Shown piece after piece: positions 1-12,600 of a stretch of DNA of 64,000 nucleotides. Under the pieces are notes generated by a model that had not been told where the DNA came from, ran no database searches, and was given only the letters and a program-made list of their open reading frames with translations. A program made the position numbers and the translations under genes. The DNA comes from Saxidomus purpurata (Eukaryota > Mollusca > Bivalvia > Venerida > Veneridae). Position 1 is the first letter of the stretch, and the number at the start of each line of letters is the position of its first letter. The stretch covers positions 39,292,392 to 39,356,391 of the forward strand of contig JAFMSR010000017.1 of assembly GCA_022818135.1 (NCBI GenBank), in the 5' to 3' direction.

Positions 1-884
1 TAACTTATACCATTTTATACAAGAAATTTAAGCTACGCGGAAGTATGTCTGACAATTTGAGTGGGGATTTCCTTCCTGTTCTACATGTGATGTCGCCCTC
101 TTGAAACTGCGTCCGGTTTGAGGTGAGTTTAATCATTTTATAGTACATTTAGTACGTAATTGATTATATTCTAAAAAGTTGTAACAAAATTCATACTACA
201 TGCCTTAGATTAATAAAATCTGAAACCATTCAACATGCTCGTATTTGGTATTGCTTGTATATTATTCTATGAAAATTCATCTTTGCAAATGCTTTATCCT
301 GTGTAAACGGTGATTTGAAAGCAGTGGGTAAATATGCGCTCTGTTCATAGTCAGTTTATGATTCTTTTTATGTAATGGCTGTAGCATCTCCTTGGTCGGA
401 CTAGCATTTCCTTTGTCAGGTTCTGTTGTCTCCTTGGTCATGAGACATATTGTGTTTGTTGCTTTTCTCAGCGATTTTTGACTCGCATAACTTTGAGTAA
501 TATTCCCTAATAAGCGAAAAAGGAAACAACCCAGTTAAACCAAATACATTTGTATATGTAACTACCTTTTACCATATTTTTTACCAGTTGATAGAAACCT
601 CGTTTTCCTACTGCCTCGCCAGAACGCTTTATTTTCCATGCTTTATCTGTCTGCTTCTACATCTCTTGAAATCTTATTCACTTAAAACCCCAATATCCAG
701 AGTTTGCATAAGATGTGTTGCATGTAAGACCAAGTCGTAAAAATTCAATTTATTGTTGCGATAAAACATTGCTGTCAATAATCTCGTGTGGACACCAACC
801 AAATTCAGTTTCCCTTTGTTCGAAAAACTACACAATAAACCAACTAAGCAATGAACGAGTCTGTGTTCAGACATCATGTCGCTG
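1..884. other. Intergenic, nothing recognised
   Basis: I see no exon with recognisable protein similarity and no repeat unit. The short open frames on both strands have no domain signature and are no longer than chance expects in AT-rich DNA. Confidence 0.5.
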
Positions 885-1130
885 AACTAAAAAAAAAATA
901 AGGGGGGGGGGGGGGGGGGGGGTATCAAACAGGGAATGCCACGTACCAAAAGGGGGGGGGCGCAGCGAGCCTTCCCAAAACGCACCCAACAGCACCCAGA
1001 AGTGCACGCCCCCCCCCACACACACACACACACACACACCCACACACACACGACACACACAATCTTACAGACACACATCATGACACACTAACAAACACTC
1101 CCCAAAAAAAAAAAAAAAAAACCAAGGGGA
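885..1130. repeat. Homopolymer and CA-repeat block
   Basis: A G run (about 902-922), a second short G run, a C run, a (CA)n microsatellite (about 1018-1062) and a poly-A run (about 1103-1122) follow one another. Open frames predicted here are proline- or valine/cysteine-rich low-complexity shadows. Base calls in such runs are unreliable. Confidence 0.85.
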
Positions 1131-2249
1131 AAAAACAAACAATTAAAGGAACACAGTGGGGCATTTCAAACTATGTAAGCCCTTCTCTCTGAAATATAAA
1201 ACCATAGGTGACAAAATATTCAACTTCAGCATTAATTTTTAATTCTTCCATCACCGCCACTGCTAGAAAGGCATGTTTAAGGCGTTTTGTTCTGTACATG
1301 GACTACAGATCTAAGAGAACCTTGTTTGACGACGACTTCTTTGTCTTTATACTGGATATCGGTAATAGGGAGTCAGGGTCAGAAAAACCAACTATCATTT
1401 ATCGACATCCTGCTATGTTTAAAAGGCCAGGTAAAATCACTGGTAAAATGGCTATAATGATGTACATGTATGTAGCACCTGGAAATACATGTAGATAGAA
1501 AAATTTGGCCTAAGTCTTATCAAGAAATTTGACAAAAAATTCTCAATTTAATAGTTATTAGACATCATTCAAACAGTTATAGTTAAACATTATTCTTAAT
1601 TACACGTAACAATTAGTATTTTACTTTCGAAAAGCTAAAGGTTTTATTAAACAAGATGGCTATGATGGTCCTATAATCGTTCACCCGAATGCAGCTGATC
1701 TCAATGAAAATGTCGAGGTCACATGACATAAATCACATCTACTTCCATAAATATTATAAAAAAGCAAACATACGTGCTGAAACAATAATAATGTGGAACA
1801 AACTATCGATAATAGTGCATTTATAACTATTGTCTCGCGTGAGCGAGGCGTGGGTTTCATGCACCCGGAGTGTTTTAACTGCAGCTTCGTCTAAAATTGA
1901 CCCCTTTTGAATAAAAAAGGCCTATAGCAGATGTTTGATTTCTTTTTTTTGTGTATTGTCTCTAGGATGAGTTTAAATAAAGCCGAGTTACCCGGACTTG
2001 CCGACGAAGAAACATTCTGCTAATGGTATTGTTATATTTCATTCACTGTTATTATACTATTTATGTTAGGGATATGGATATACAATGGATACATAAACAT
2101 GTATGAGATTTTGGCTTCATGCTCTGATTCCCAATATCAATACTGCTATGTAAAAATATTAAAAAGCTACATTTCCTTTTACGTTTTAATATGAACAGCT
2201 CTGTGTCAAATTTCAGTTATATACATTCTCATATGAGACACACCTTTAT
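1131..2249. other. Intergenic, no gene recognised
   Basis: A 96-codon open frame at 1208-1498 (+) has no motif I recognise, and no splice partners were found. Part of it (around 1405-1420) resembles sequence near 51060, which suggests repeat origin. Confidence 0.4.
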
Positions 2250-2962
2250 AGCTCACCTGGCACAAAGTCCGAGGTCCTTCGTACGTCGTCTATCCGTCCA
2301 TCCGTCCACCATTATCTTCAAACGACATCATCTCTGAAACCACTGGGCCAATGTTGATGAGACTTTGCAGGGACGCTCCTTATATGAAGCTTTATTATAC
2401 TTGTTCAAAGAATTACATTCCATGCAGAACTAGGGTTGCTATGGCAACAAATAGAAAAAAAAATTAAAAATCTTCTCCACTGAGACCACAAGGCCTAGAA
2501 CTAGGATATTTAGCATGTGGCATTGTCCTCTAGTGGACCTCTACCAAGATTGTTCAAATTATGACCCCGGGTCAAAATTGACCCCGCCCGGGGGTCATTG
2601 GGTTTTACATAGGCTTATATAGGAAAAACTTTAAAAAATTTCTTTTCTAAAACTACAAGGCCTAGATCTTAGATATTTAGCATGTGGCATTGTCCTCCAG
2701 TGGACCTCTACCAAGATTGTTCAAATTACGACCCCCTGGTCAAAATTAACCCTCCCCGGAAAGTGGGGGAGGTCACTTGATTTCATATAGGCTTATGTAT
2801 GGAAAACTTTGAACAATCACAAGGCCGACAGGCAGAGAATAGATATTTGGAATGTTACTTAGAATTGTGTTGTAGACCTCTACGAATTATTTCAGAATCA
2901 TGGCGTTATAAATAGCCAAGGTAGTCAGGTGAGCGATATAGGGCCATCGTGGCCGTCTTGTT
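2250..2962 (+). mobile_element. Interspersed element with internal ~185-bp subrepeats
   Basis: The unit begins AGCTCACCTGG and ends near GGTGAGCGATATAGGGCC. Inside, a block containing 'aaggcctaga...atttagcatgtggcattgtcct' with a following 'gaccccgggtcaaaattgac' stretch is repeated at least twice. A second copy of the family lies in the opposite orientation at 10771-11746. No coding capacity is visible, so I read it as a non-autonomous element; its superfamily is unknown to me. Confidence 0.65.
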
Positions 2963-3066
2963 GTTGTAAAAGATTAAACCAGGACAAGGCATATACATAT
3001 CAGGGAAATTTGAAACCCTATTTCCTGTATTAAAGTTACTATTTATATGAAATCATCTCACTGAAG

Positions 3067-4560
3067 TTGGCAGCCTAGCGGCCTGGCGGCCTAGCGGCCT
3101 GAAGTTGGCGGCCTAGCGGCCTGGCGGCCTGAGGGGAGTGGCGGCCTAGCGGCCTGGCGGCCTAGCGGCCTGAAGTGGCGGCCTAGCGGCCTGGCGGCCT
3201 AGCGGCCTGAAGGGCGGCCTAGCGGCCTGGCGGCCTAGCGGCCTGAAATTGACGGCTTATGTATTTTTAACAAAAATCACTTACAAATTATGCCATAAAC
3301 CAATATAAAATATGAAAACTCAAATTAAAGCTCAACTGTACACAAAAAGTCATTGAAAATGTTACGCCTTGAATAAACAATCGAAGAAAAAAAAGTCACT
3401 TAAAGCTCAACAGAATACACACAAAAAATTAACCAAGTCGGTGGATTGGGAATTTTAACAAAAATTAACTGAGAAATAACGCCTTAAAACAAAAAAAACT
3501 CACATTTAATTTCAACTGAACACACTAAAAAACCTGAAGTTGGCGGCCTGGCGGCCTAGCGGCCTGAAGTGGCGGCCTAGCGGCCTGAAGTGGCGGCCTA
3601 GCGGCCTGGCGGCCTAGCGGCCTGAAGTGGCGGCCTAGCGGCCTGGCGGCCTAGCGGCCTGAAATTGACGGCTTATGTATTTTTAACAAAAATCACTTAC
3701 AAATTATGCCATAAACCAATATAAAATATGAAAACTCAAATTAAAAGCTCAACTGTACACAAAAAGTCATTGAAAATGTTACGCCTTGAATAAACAATCG
3801 AAGAAAAAAAGTCACTTAAAGCTCAACAGAATACACACAAAAAATTAACCAAGTCGGTGGATTGGGAATTTTAACAAAAATTAACTGAGAAATAACGCCT
3901 TAAAACAAAAAAAAACACTCATTTAATTTCAACTGAACACACTAAAAAACCTGAAGTTGGCGGCCTGGCGGCCTAGCGGCCTGAAGTTGGCGGCCTAGCG
4001 GCCTGAAGTTGGCGGCCTAGCGGCCTGGCGGCCTAGCGGCCTAGCGGCCTGAAATTGACGGCTTATGTATTTTTAACAAAAATCACTTACAAATTATGCC
4101 ATTAACCAATATAAAAGATGAAAACTCAAATCACAGCTCAACTGTACACAAAAAGTCATTGAAAATGTTACGCATTGAATTAGCACACGGAAAAAAATCT
4201 GAAGTTGGCGGCCTGGCGGCCTGGCGGCCTAGCGGCCTGAAGTTGGCGGCCTAGCGGCCTGGCGGCCTAGCGGCCAGAAATTGACGGCTTATGTATTTTT
4301 AACAAAAATCACTTACAAATTATGCCATAAACCAATATAAAATATGAAAACTCAAATTAAAGCTCAACTGTAAACCAAAAGTCATTGAAAATGTTACGCC
4401 TTGAATTAACACTCGAAGAAAAAAAGTCACTTAAAGCTCAACAGAACACACACAAAAAATTAACCAAGTCGATGGATTGGGAATTTTAACAAAAATTAAC
4501 TTAGAAATAACGCCTTAAAACAAAAAAAAAAACTCGCATTTAATTTCAACTGAACACACT
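3067..4560 (+). repeat. Composite tandem repeat: GC-rich 8-10-bp array alternating with AT-rich spacers
   Basis: Blocks of GGCGGCCTAGC/GGCGGCCTGGC (about 3067-3244, 3534-3660, 3952-4050, 4200-4276) alternate with a nearly identical AT-rich spacer of about 290 bp. Each spacer opens GAAATTGACGGCTTATG at 3245, 3661, 4051 and 4277. The third spacer is truncated. Period is about 416, 390 and 226 bp. No coding function is seen. Confidence 0.9.
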
Positions 4561-6180
4561 GATTGAAAAATCTTTCTTTAGACATTATAGTGTACTTTTA
4601 ACATGGCTTTTATGGAGTCTCATACCCGAGTGTATTAAACTGACTAAGACAAGAAAGCAAATGGAGTATTGCCATGCAATACAAAGTCTCCAACAGGATA
4701 TGAAGTGACGGGATGAACATCTGACCAAGGTTTGATAACAGATCCAGCAACTGGTTAAGGAGATATATGAACTTTGACACCAAGATAGACTTTGATCGTT
4801 AAGGTGATATAGTCTGTTGACCTTTGAACGTGAACATACTCTCCATTAGCCTTAAAGCCCCATGATCATTTTTCAAGTAGCTCTTATTTTACCAAGAAAG
4901 AGCTTACCATCTTACCGGTGGAAATGATCTTTATTTGTACCAAAACCATTCCTAGCTTTGCTTTTTAAGTCGATGTACATGTTAGAAGTATACATGTAAT
5001 GCAGTAATTTTTTTTCAATGATATTGCAAAAGTAAGGAAGACTTTCTGGCAACTCTTTTTCATACAAAATTACTTGAATACAAAAGAAAGACATAATGTC
5101 AACATTGTTTTAGTGTGAATAGAACATGGTTCTATCATTACCCTTTCATTAAAACTATTTTTCTATATCATTAAAATCAATGTGGCCCTGGGACTTTAAC
5201 ATTTACTAAACAGTTCATGAAAATCCTCCAAAGGGTTTGGGATTTGTGAAAACGTGACCTTGAAAGGGCTAGATTGAATCATGGATACGCATGGATAAGC
5301 GGAACATGTTTAATCTTTCCAGAGGTTCAAGAGGTACAGTCTTTTGACCTTTGACCTTTGAAGTTTCCTTTTTTGATGACCTTATACTTGTCCTCGTACG
5401 AAGTTCTAAAATTTAAAAAAATTCAGTCAATGCATGTAGAAATAACTACGCGGATACGAGGTACTGGTACACCGTACCATACATTTGGAATATAAGTCCT
5501 AAGTTGGGAAAGCTTGGCTTCCTTGAGTTATGGAAAACAAATGTGATGTTACTTGAAAATCGCTCACTGCATATTGAAGCCACAGCCCGGATACAAAGTG
5601 TACCGAAGCGTGAGGCTGACCGACAGACCGAACCGATCAAAACTATAGTCCGCATCGATCTTTGACCGGTTGGGGACTAATAAACAAACGAGCATGAGGA
5701 ACGACTTGGTTTTACGAAATTCCTTAGCCTGTGTTTTAATACCCCTCAAAATGGAATAAAGTGACACATATGATCTACAGTGATTGAATAATTTAGTACT
5801 TCCTTCGTCACAGTCCATAGAGTGTAACCTATAAACTAACCCACACTCCTCGATAGTTTTATCAAGTTTAAAATGTTTGGGATTACATCTAAGGTCAGGT
5901 ATGATTTTCCACGTACATTGAAGAATACTAATATGTTTATATGTATATGTATGACAGAAATTGAACCGTCGGTTTTACTATTAACTGGCATCCACCTGGA
6001 CTCTTCAATCAAAACCGGACCGAATCATAGGCTGTGCGACTGTATAATTACCATGGATTAATCTATAATCCTTGATCTGTAATCCTTATGTAATATGAGG
6101 CTGCAATGACTTTTTTATATAACCCAATAGCATAGTATGGACTCTTTTAATTAAACTGAAATATCCTTACCCGTAAAATC
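4561..6180. other. Intergenic, no gene recognised
   Basis: Short open frames on the - strand (4912-5094, 5446-5818) carry no recognisable domain. A perfect DR1-type nuclear-receptor half-site pair on the - strand lies at 5345-5357. Confidence 0.4.
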
Positions 6181-6194
6181 GCGTAGCTCCTATT

Positions 6195-6345
6195 ATTATT
6201 GCTGTTGTACGAGTTAAGATAACGCCCGTTTCAACCGTATTTCGGTCATTTCTTACAGACGGGCAGTTTACCTTACCATCGTTCCAGTACTAGATTCCTT
6301 TCCGCCGTTTTCTCACCATGTCTCTTTGTTTCCTATTAGGAACAA
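6195..6345 (-). mobile_element. SINE tail fragment, antisense
   Basis: Read on the - strand, this stretch matches the 3' part of the SINEs at 34091-34314 and 51711-52152: an ACGGAGGA-like start, 'ctggtactgg', 'gtaaactg', then an end close to ACGGTTGAAACGGGCGTTA. It stops about 60 bp before the first NR-A coding exon. Confidence 0.6.
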
Positions 6346-6451
6346 ATGAGCACTAGAGAAATTTTAAGTGGAATCCTCTCATACACCGGATACACTTGTA
6401 TTTCAGATGTCTATAGCCACTCTTCCACTTTCGTAAAAAGCATGCCTAAAG

Positions 6452-9424
6452 ATGTCAGCAGTACCGGGTACAGATTCTGGTGGGGAAAATGCTGATGATG
6501 ACAAGAGTAGGGGTAAAACCCATTATACAACAGTTGATATGGTACCGTGTAAAGTCTGTGGCAAAAAATCGTCGGGGTACCACTTTGGAGTTGTGACTTG
6601 CGAAGCTTGTAAGGTTGGTAGCTCAAAGCGTATTACTAAATCTTGAACATTATAATTTGAGATGGCTCTACATGTATTGTCGAAACATTAGGATTTGCAT
6701 CACCTTTATTCATTTTTTCACCAATTCATTCATTCATTTCGGCATTCGTTCGTTCGTTCGTTGTTATATATTTAATTTATGCATTCAGTCATTCACTCAT
6801 TCCGATTCATTTATTCATTGAAATACCTGCCTTGAAAGTCCCGTTTGTAAATGTTTAGCTCTGTTTTCAGGCTTTCTTTCGTCGGACCCTTTTAAGGAAG
6901 TCTTCGATATCCCGGAAATGTCGTCGCGGGGACAGTAAGTGCGGAGCTGATCTCACTAGTATTACCGGATGTCCGGCCTGTCGTCTGGCAAGATGTCTTG
7001 AACAAGGCATGTCAAAGGAAGGTAAATTGTAATCGTTTTCTTTAAATCCTAAAATAGATTATTTTGACAATTTATGAAAGTACATTTGTTTTGACTCGGC
7101 TTTTACACTTAGATACAGATCAACAACGCATAAAAATTGTAGTTTTAAATAAAACACGATATTCATTCTCCGTGATAGGTGCTAGAAAAGGACGTTACTC
7201 CATGGAACTGAGAACTATGTCCATCATTGAAGCGAAATGTGCTGAGAACGAACAACAAAAATGTTCCAGTGGGAACTCTCCTCGTTTAGATGTAGATCTA
7301 CTAGACCACGTAGTCCCGGCTTCACAGGTATACGCCCGCTGTACTTCCGGCATACTTGAATTGACTGTTTAATTTTTTTTTCATTTTTTCCTGTGATTTA
7401 AGAATAGCCGGGAACTGGCCATGTATAGCCTGATCTGTATAATGATGATCATAGGCTGATTTCTCTTGCTTTTTTTCAAATACATGGTTATATGATATTT
7501 ATTCTATTAAAAATTAGACGTGAAGAAATCAAGGAGAAAATGCTTATTGTCTAGAACAAACGCGTAAAAAATGAAAATTTAACTGAGAGATTAAACAAAT
7601 GCACAAAGATATATGACGTCACAAACTGGAATGCCACGTGGTTCAAACGGTCGGATCCGGCTTCCTAGTCACTGCCTTTAGCATATTCCATTTAGACAGT
7701 TCTGCATTCTTTAGTTAATGCCAGCTAGAGATAACTTCAGATGGGCTTTAAGAATACATAATAGTTAGTTGTTGAACTTGTTTCTTCAGTTACAGGACAG
7801 TCCTGGAAAATCGTCAGATTTCGATGGGCTAAGAACAGATCAGAATGAAACCAAATGTGGCAGAAGGGAAACTCGAAGCCGCCGGACTCAGTCAGTTATC
7901 GTTTGTAATAAGAACGGTTCTCGACTGACCAATAAGATGCAACCAGATATGGAGAAAAGTAACGAAACCAACCTACAATCAGCAGTTACAGACCAAAATT
8001 CTGATAACTGTTGCACAGACCATCCGGTGCCGTTAGATTACTCTTGTAAGCGGCTGCATTTGACTTCGTTTTCACAAAACAGTTGTCTTATGACTTAGGG
8101 GATTAAATAGGAAATGTTTTTTAAAAAAATCTGAATAATGACGAAAAGACTTTTTTCATCCGTCTGTCTAACATTTAGTCACATTCGAGCCGCAATGGCC
8201 TCTTGTTTATCAAACATATGTGTGTTAACATTGGTTTACACTGTACTTGCTAAATGTAATGTTCGTCAAAATACTTTTTTTTTAGTTTCTTGCACGTTAT
8301 TTTCGTTGAAGGAACACTTTTCTGCATGCTATTTGAAATGCATACTCTGGTTATCTACGTATTCCGGCACTCTCCTCAATGGATGGCTTCGTGGCAGTGA
8401 CATTAGACTTCAGACAACTTGTTCTACTTTTTCTTCGTCGTCGTATTGTACAGCTTCGATTTAACGTGCTTATTTTCATTCCAGTGAAAAAGACTCTGTC
8501 AAGTATTGAAGCACATGATTCCATTCATCCGCCATCTTTGCCTGATCCGTTCACGCGAGATGTGGAAGAGTTTGATCACGTGATATCTGAACTTGTTCAG
8601 CTTCAGGAGAAGCTTTATCCACATCCGGTCTGTACTGAAGATATTGAACTTAGACAGCGCCAGATCGAGGTAAATGAAAAATGATACAACTTAATGAACT
8701 TAGCAAATGTAGAATTCAGTTATCTAAATCCGTGATAGAACAACCAAGTTGACTTTGTGGTGTTATGAAAAGTGTCTACTAAGAGGGCTACCACTGTACA
8801 TTCAATGTACAACTTGGGACATAAACTCAGTGTGGTTTATTGTACAAGCTCGTCAAAATTGTATGATTATACTTTCGTCAGGCTGCAAAACGGACAATAC
8901 AATATTCTGTTACGATGTTGGTGTCTTCAATATTAACGCAATAAGAGCAATCCTTTCTTGATTTATATCTGTGTGATCAGAAAAATGGAAGAAAAGGAAC
9001 AAGATATAACAAATGGCAGTGGCTAGAGTTACGGTACCGTAACTCTAGCCACTGTCATAACAAATCCACCCAAATCTAGTTTGCTGTCTATTGCGAGTGT
9101 AACTATAATGTACTTTAATTTATCAAAAGTATTTTCATTACAGTGGCTACTAGCTCCGATAGCTTTTCACGGCCAACATACTCGAAAAATACCACAAAAT
9201 ATAATTATTAAAGGGACATACCCTATAAATGATGTCGAACTAAACACCTCCAAAACATAAATAATTGAATCTTTGGAAGTATTATAAAAAGTTTCAGCTA
9301 TGCATTCCCAGTCATTATCGATAAAATCAGCGGCAGTACCGTAAACCACCCCCCCCCCCAATTAAAAAAAAAAAAAAAAAAAAAACCCACCCCAACAAAA
9401 CCCCCCCAACCCCCCAAAAACCCC

Positions 9425-9478
<54 letters not shown>

Positions 9479-9525
9479 CACACACACAAAATTTTTTTAA
9501 AAAAAAAATTTTTTTTACAACCCCA

Positions 9526-9578
<53 letters not shown>

Positions 9579-9654
9579 GGGGGGGGGGGGGGGGTTTGGG
9601 GGGTGGGGGGGAAAAAACCCCGGGGGGGGGTTTTTTTTTTTTTTTTTTTTTCCC

Positions 9655-9687
<33 letters not shown>

Positions 9688-12600
9688 CACGGGACGGTTT
9701 AAATAAAAATAATTTTTTCTAGGTGAATTTTTAACACACGCAATGGAAACAAATTCAATAATCTATATAGTGTAGTTGTACAATTAATGGGTGAATGCGA
9801 TTTATTACAGAAGCCTCTAATTGATTAATTGTGGTAAAATGAGGCGTTTTTCGCCATAGGTTCTTCTGAGAAATTGGATATATTTATCATTTTACGTTCA
9901 TTTAACACATAATCCTTGTTTCGCGAAAATAATCTGCTAGATGTAGGGAGTGCCCATTTAAGTATTCCATAAAGTTGTGCCGTGTTTACAAGCTAAACAG
10001 TACTACTTCATTACATAGACTAAGTTTTTAGATCAGTGCAGGTTTTTAATTGTAGGAAGAACATAAACAACGTGAAGAAACTTACCGCTTCATGTTTGGA
10101 TCAAGTGAATACGTGACAGCTAAAGAATTCAAGGAGGTTCTGAGTGAAATGAACATAGAAATAGATGACAGGTTGGCCATTCTTAGAGAGAAGGCGAAAG
10201 AAAGTGAGAAGAATATTGTGCTATACGTTCAGCATTCTAAAGCTATTCCGGGATTCGATACGTTAGATTTGAACGATGTATTAAAACTCCTAAAAGGTAG
10301 GTTAAAAGACGTATTGATGAATGGAATATGCTCTTGCATTATAATATCTAAAGTTTAACTGTAGTGAGGTTATATTTAAACATATCTATTCTAGTAGTTA
10401 TCTCTACATGCGTTGTTTACACGTTTATTCAAGGTAAACTACGTATGTAACGACTCTGGATCCGATATAGAGAAATTTTCTCTGCCCGATTTTATCATTT
10501 TATTTTAGAAGTAAATGTGATATGCCGATATTACAATCTCTGTATATAAGGAGCCCAAACTGAGTTTTCTTTAATTGAAATTTACATAAATTAAAAGTTA
10601 TTTCCGAATTCAAGGCTGTAAATATTATGCACACATGGTAATTGTGATGCATGTTGCTTTGAAGCAACTTGCCATAGAAAGTCAATGCTTCGAAGAGTCA
10701 AACCATCAGATTTGAAAACCGACGCTGTACGATCGTAGCTGATTTGACACAATTAGAATTAGCATGAAAAAACAAGAGGGCCAAGATGGCCCTATATCGA
10801 TCACCTTGGTACAAGTCCACTTGCCTGGTGGAAGATCACTAGATAATGTTATATACAATAGGTTTTCCTATATAAGTCTTTGTAAAACAAGTGACCCCCC
10901 CCCCACCTGGGCAAAGTCAATTTTGACCCCAGGGGCATAATTTGAACAAACTTTGAAGAGATCTACTAGGCAATGCTACATGCCAAATATCTAAGCTCTA
11001 GGCCTTGTGGTTTACGAGAAGAAGATTTTTAAAGTTTTTCCTATATAAGCCTATGTAAAACTAAGTGACCACCCCCGCAGGGTCAATTTTGACCCAGGGG
11101 TCATAATTTGAACAATCTTGGTAGAGGTCCACTAGCCAATGCTACATGCAAAATATCTAAGCTCTAGGCCTTGTGGTTTCAGAGAAGAAGATTCTTAAAG
11201 TTTTTCCTATATTAAGCCTATGCAAAACTAAGTGACCACCCCCGCGGGGTCAATTTTGACCCGGGGGTCATAATTTGAACAATCTTGGTAGAGGTCCACT
11301 AGACAATGCTACATGCCATATATCTAAGCTCTAGGCCTTGTGGTTTCTGAGAAGAAGATTTTTAAAGTTTTTCCTATATAAAGCCTATGCAAAACTAAGT
11401 GACCACCTGCACGGGGTCAATTTTGACCCAGGGGTCATAATTTGAACAATCTTGGTAGAGGTCCACTAGACAATGCTACATGCCAAATATCTAAGCTCTA
11501 GGCCTTGTGGTTTCAGAGAAGAAGATTTTTAAAGTTTTTCCTATTTGTTGCCATAGCAACCAGAGTTCTGCATGGAATGGAATTCTTTGAACAATTTTGG
11601 TAGAGCTTCATGCAAGGAACATTCCTGCATAGTTTTATCAACATTGGCCTAGTGGTTTCAGAGGAGATGTCATTTGAATCAAAATGTTGACCAACGATGG
11701 ACAATCATCAATTAGAAAAGCTCACCCTGGCGTAGCCAGGTGAGCTAAAAAACGTCAGTAGTTCTGTACAATACTAGACATTTTGCATTCAGTTTATCAG
11801 AGGGGACATTTCAAGCCTAAACTACTATAAGCTGCAACTTAACATTTTCAGTTGTTCAAACCGCTTTCTGCAAGTAGTACTAACAGTGTATAAGTCGTGT
11901 CTGTTCAGACCAAATTGGTGATTTTATATTCAAGAGGTGTTTGTGGACCAATACTGGTTTTGTTATTTCAGAATCCTACTATGAATTTTGGTTATTCAGT
12001 AACCATATATTTATTAATGGCAAGACAGGGATATCAGGTGGAGCAGACTCTGTCATCAATGCTCACAAAAAGGTTCGTAATTAAAATTCTTATAAAGTGT
12101 TTTAAATATTCAAATCAACAAAGGGTTGCAAAAATTATAATTAGTCGAAGCAGCTTCTCTGATACATGATATTGCACCACACCTTTCAACTCGTGTAACA
12201 GAAATTAGATTAACAACTTCACTAAAGGATTTAAATTATTAATTACGTGTACTATGAAATTTGTTTAAAATCCGATGCAGTTACGTAAGAAAATGGCTTG
12301 CTAAAGATTTACGTTCTTGTCACCCTGAGCCCTACAGTAAGAGCTATAACAACAGCCATGGGAATCTGTTTTCCTAAAAACAGATCCATCAAATTAGTTT
12401 TTATCTACAGATTTACGCTTGTTTCTCATTCAGCAGTGGATAGTTTTGCTATTTAAAAAAGGTGAAATGTTGAAAACATGTCAAGTAACTATATTGTCGT
12501 GTTTTTTGCCATTTGTTTGTCGTGTTTTAGCCTTCAATCTGTACTGTTTTTTGTGGTAAAGATATATAATGGATAGGGAAATCAATGAATGAATAGGAAG

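Noticed and set aside
867..1081. Overlapping - strand frames of 63-64 codons
   Set aside because: They translate a CA microsatellite and G/C runs.
1208..1498. 96-codon + strand gene
   Set aside because: No domain, no splice partners, and part resembles repeat sequence near 51060.
5564..5818. 84-codon - strand frame
   Set aside because: No recognisable motif, and it overlaps another frame on the same strand; likely chance.
11897..12169. 90-codon frame overlapping NR-A exon 7
   Set aside because: Wrong frame. The exon at 11972-12072 read in the phase set by exon 6 gives the LBD segment [20 protein letters not shown] instead.
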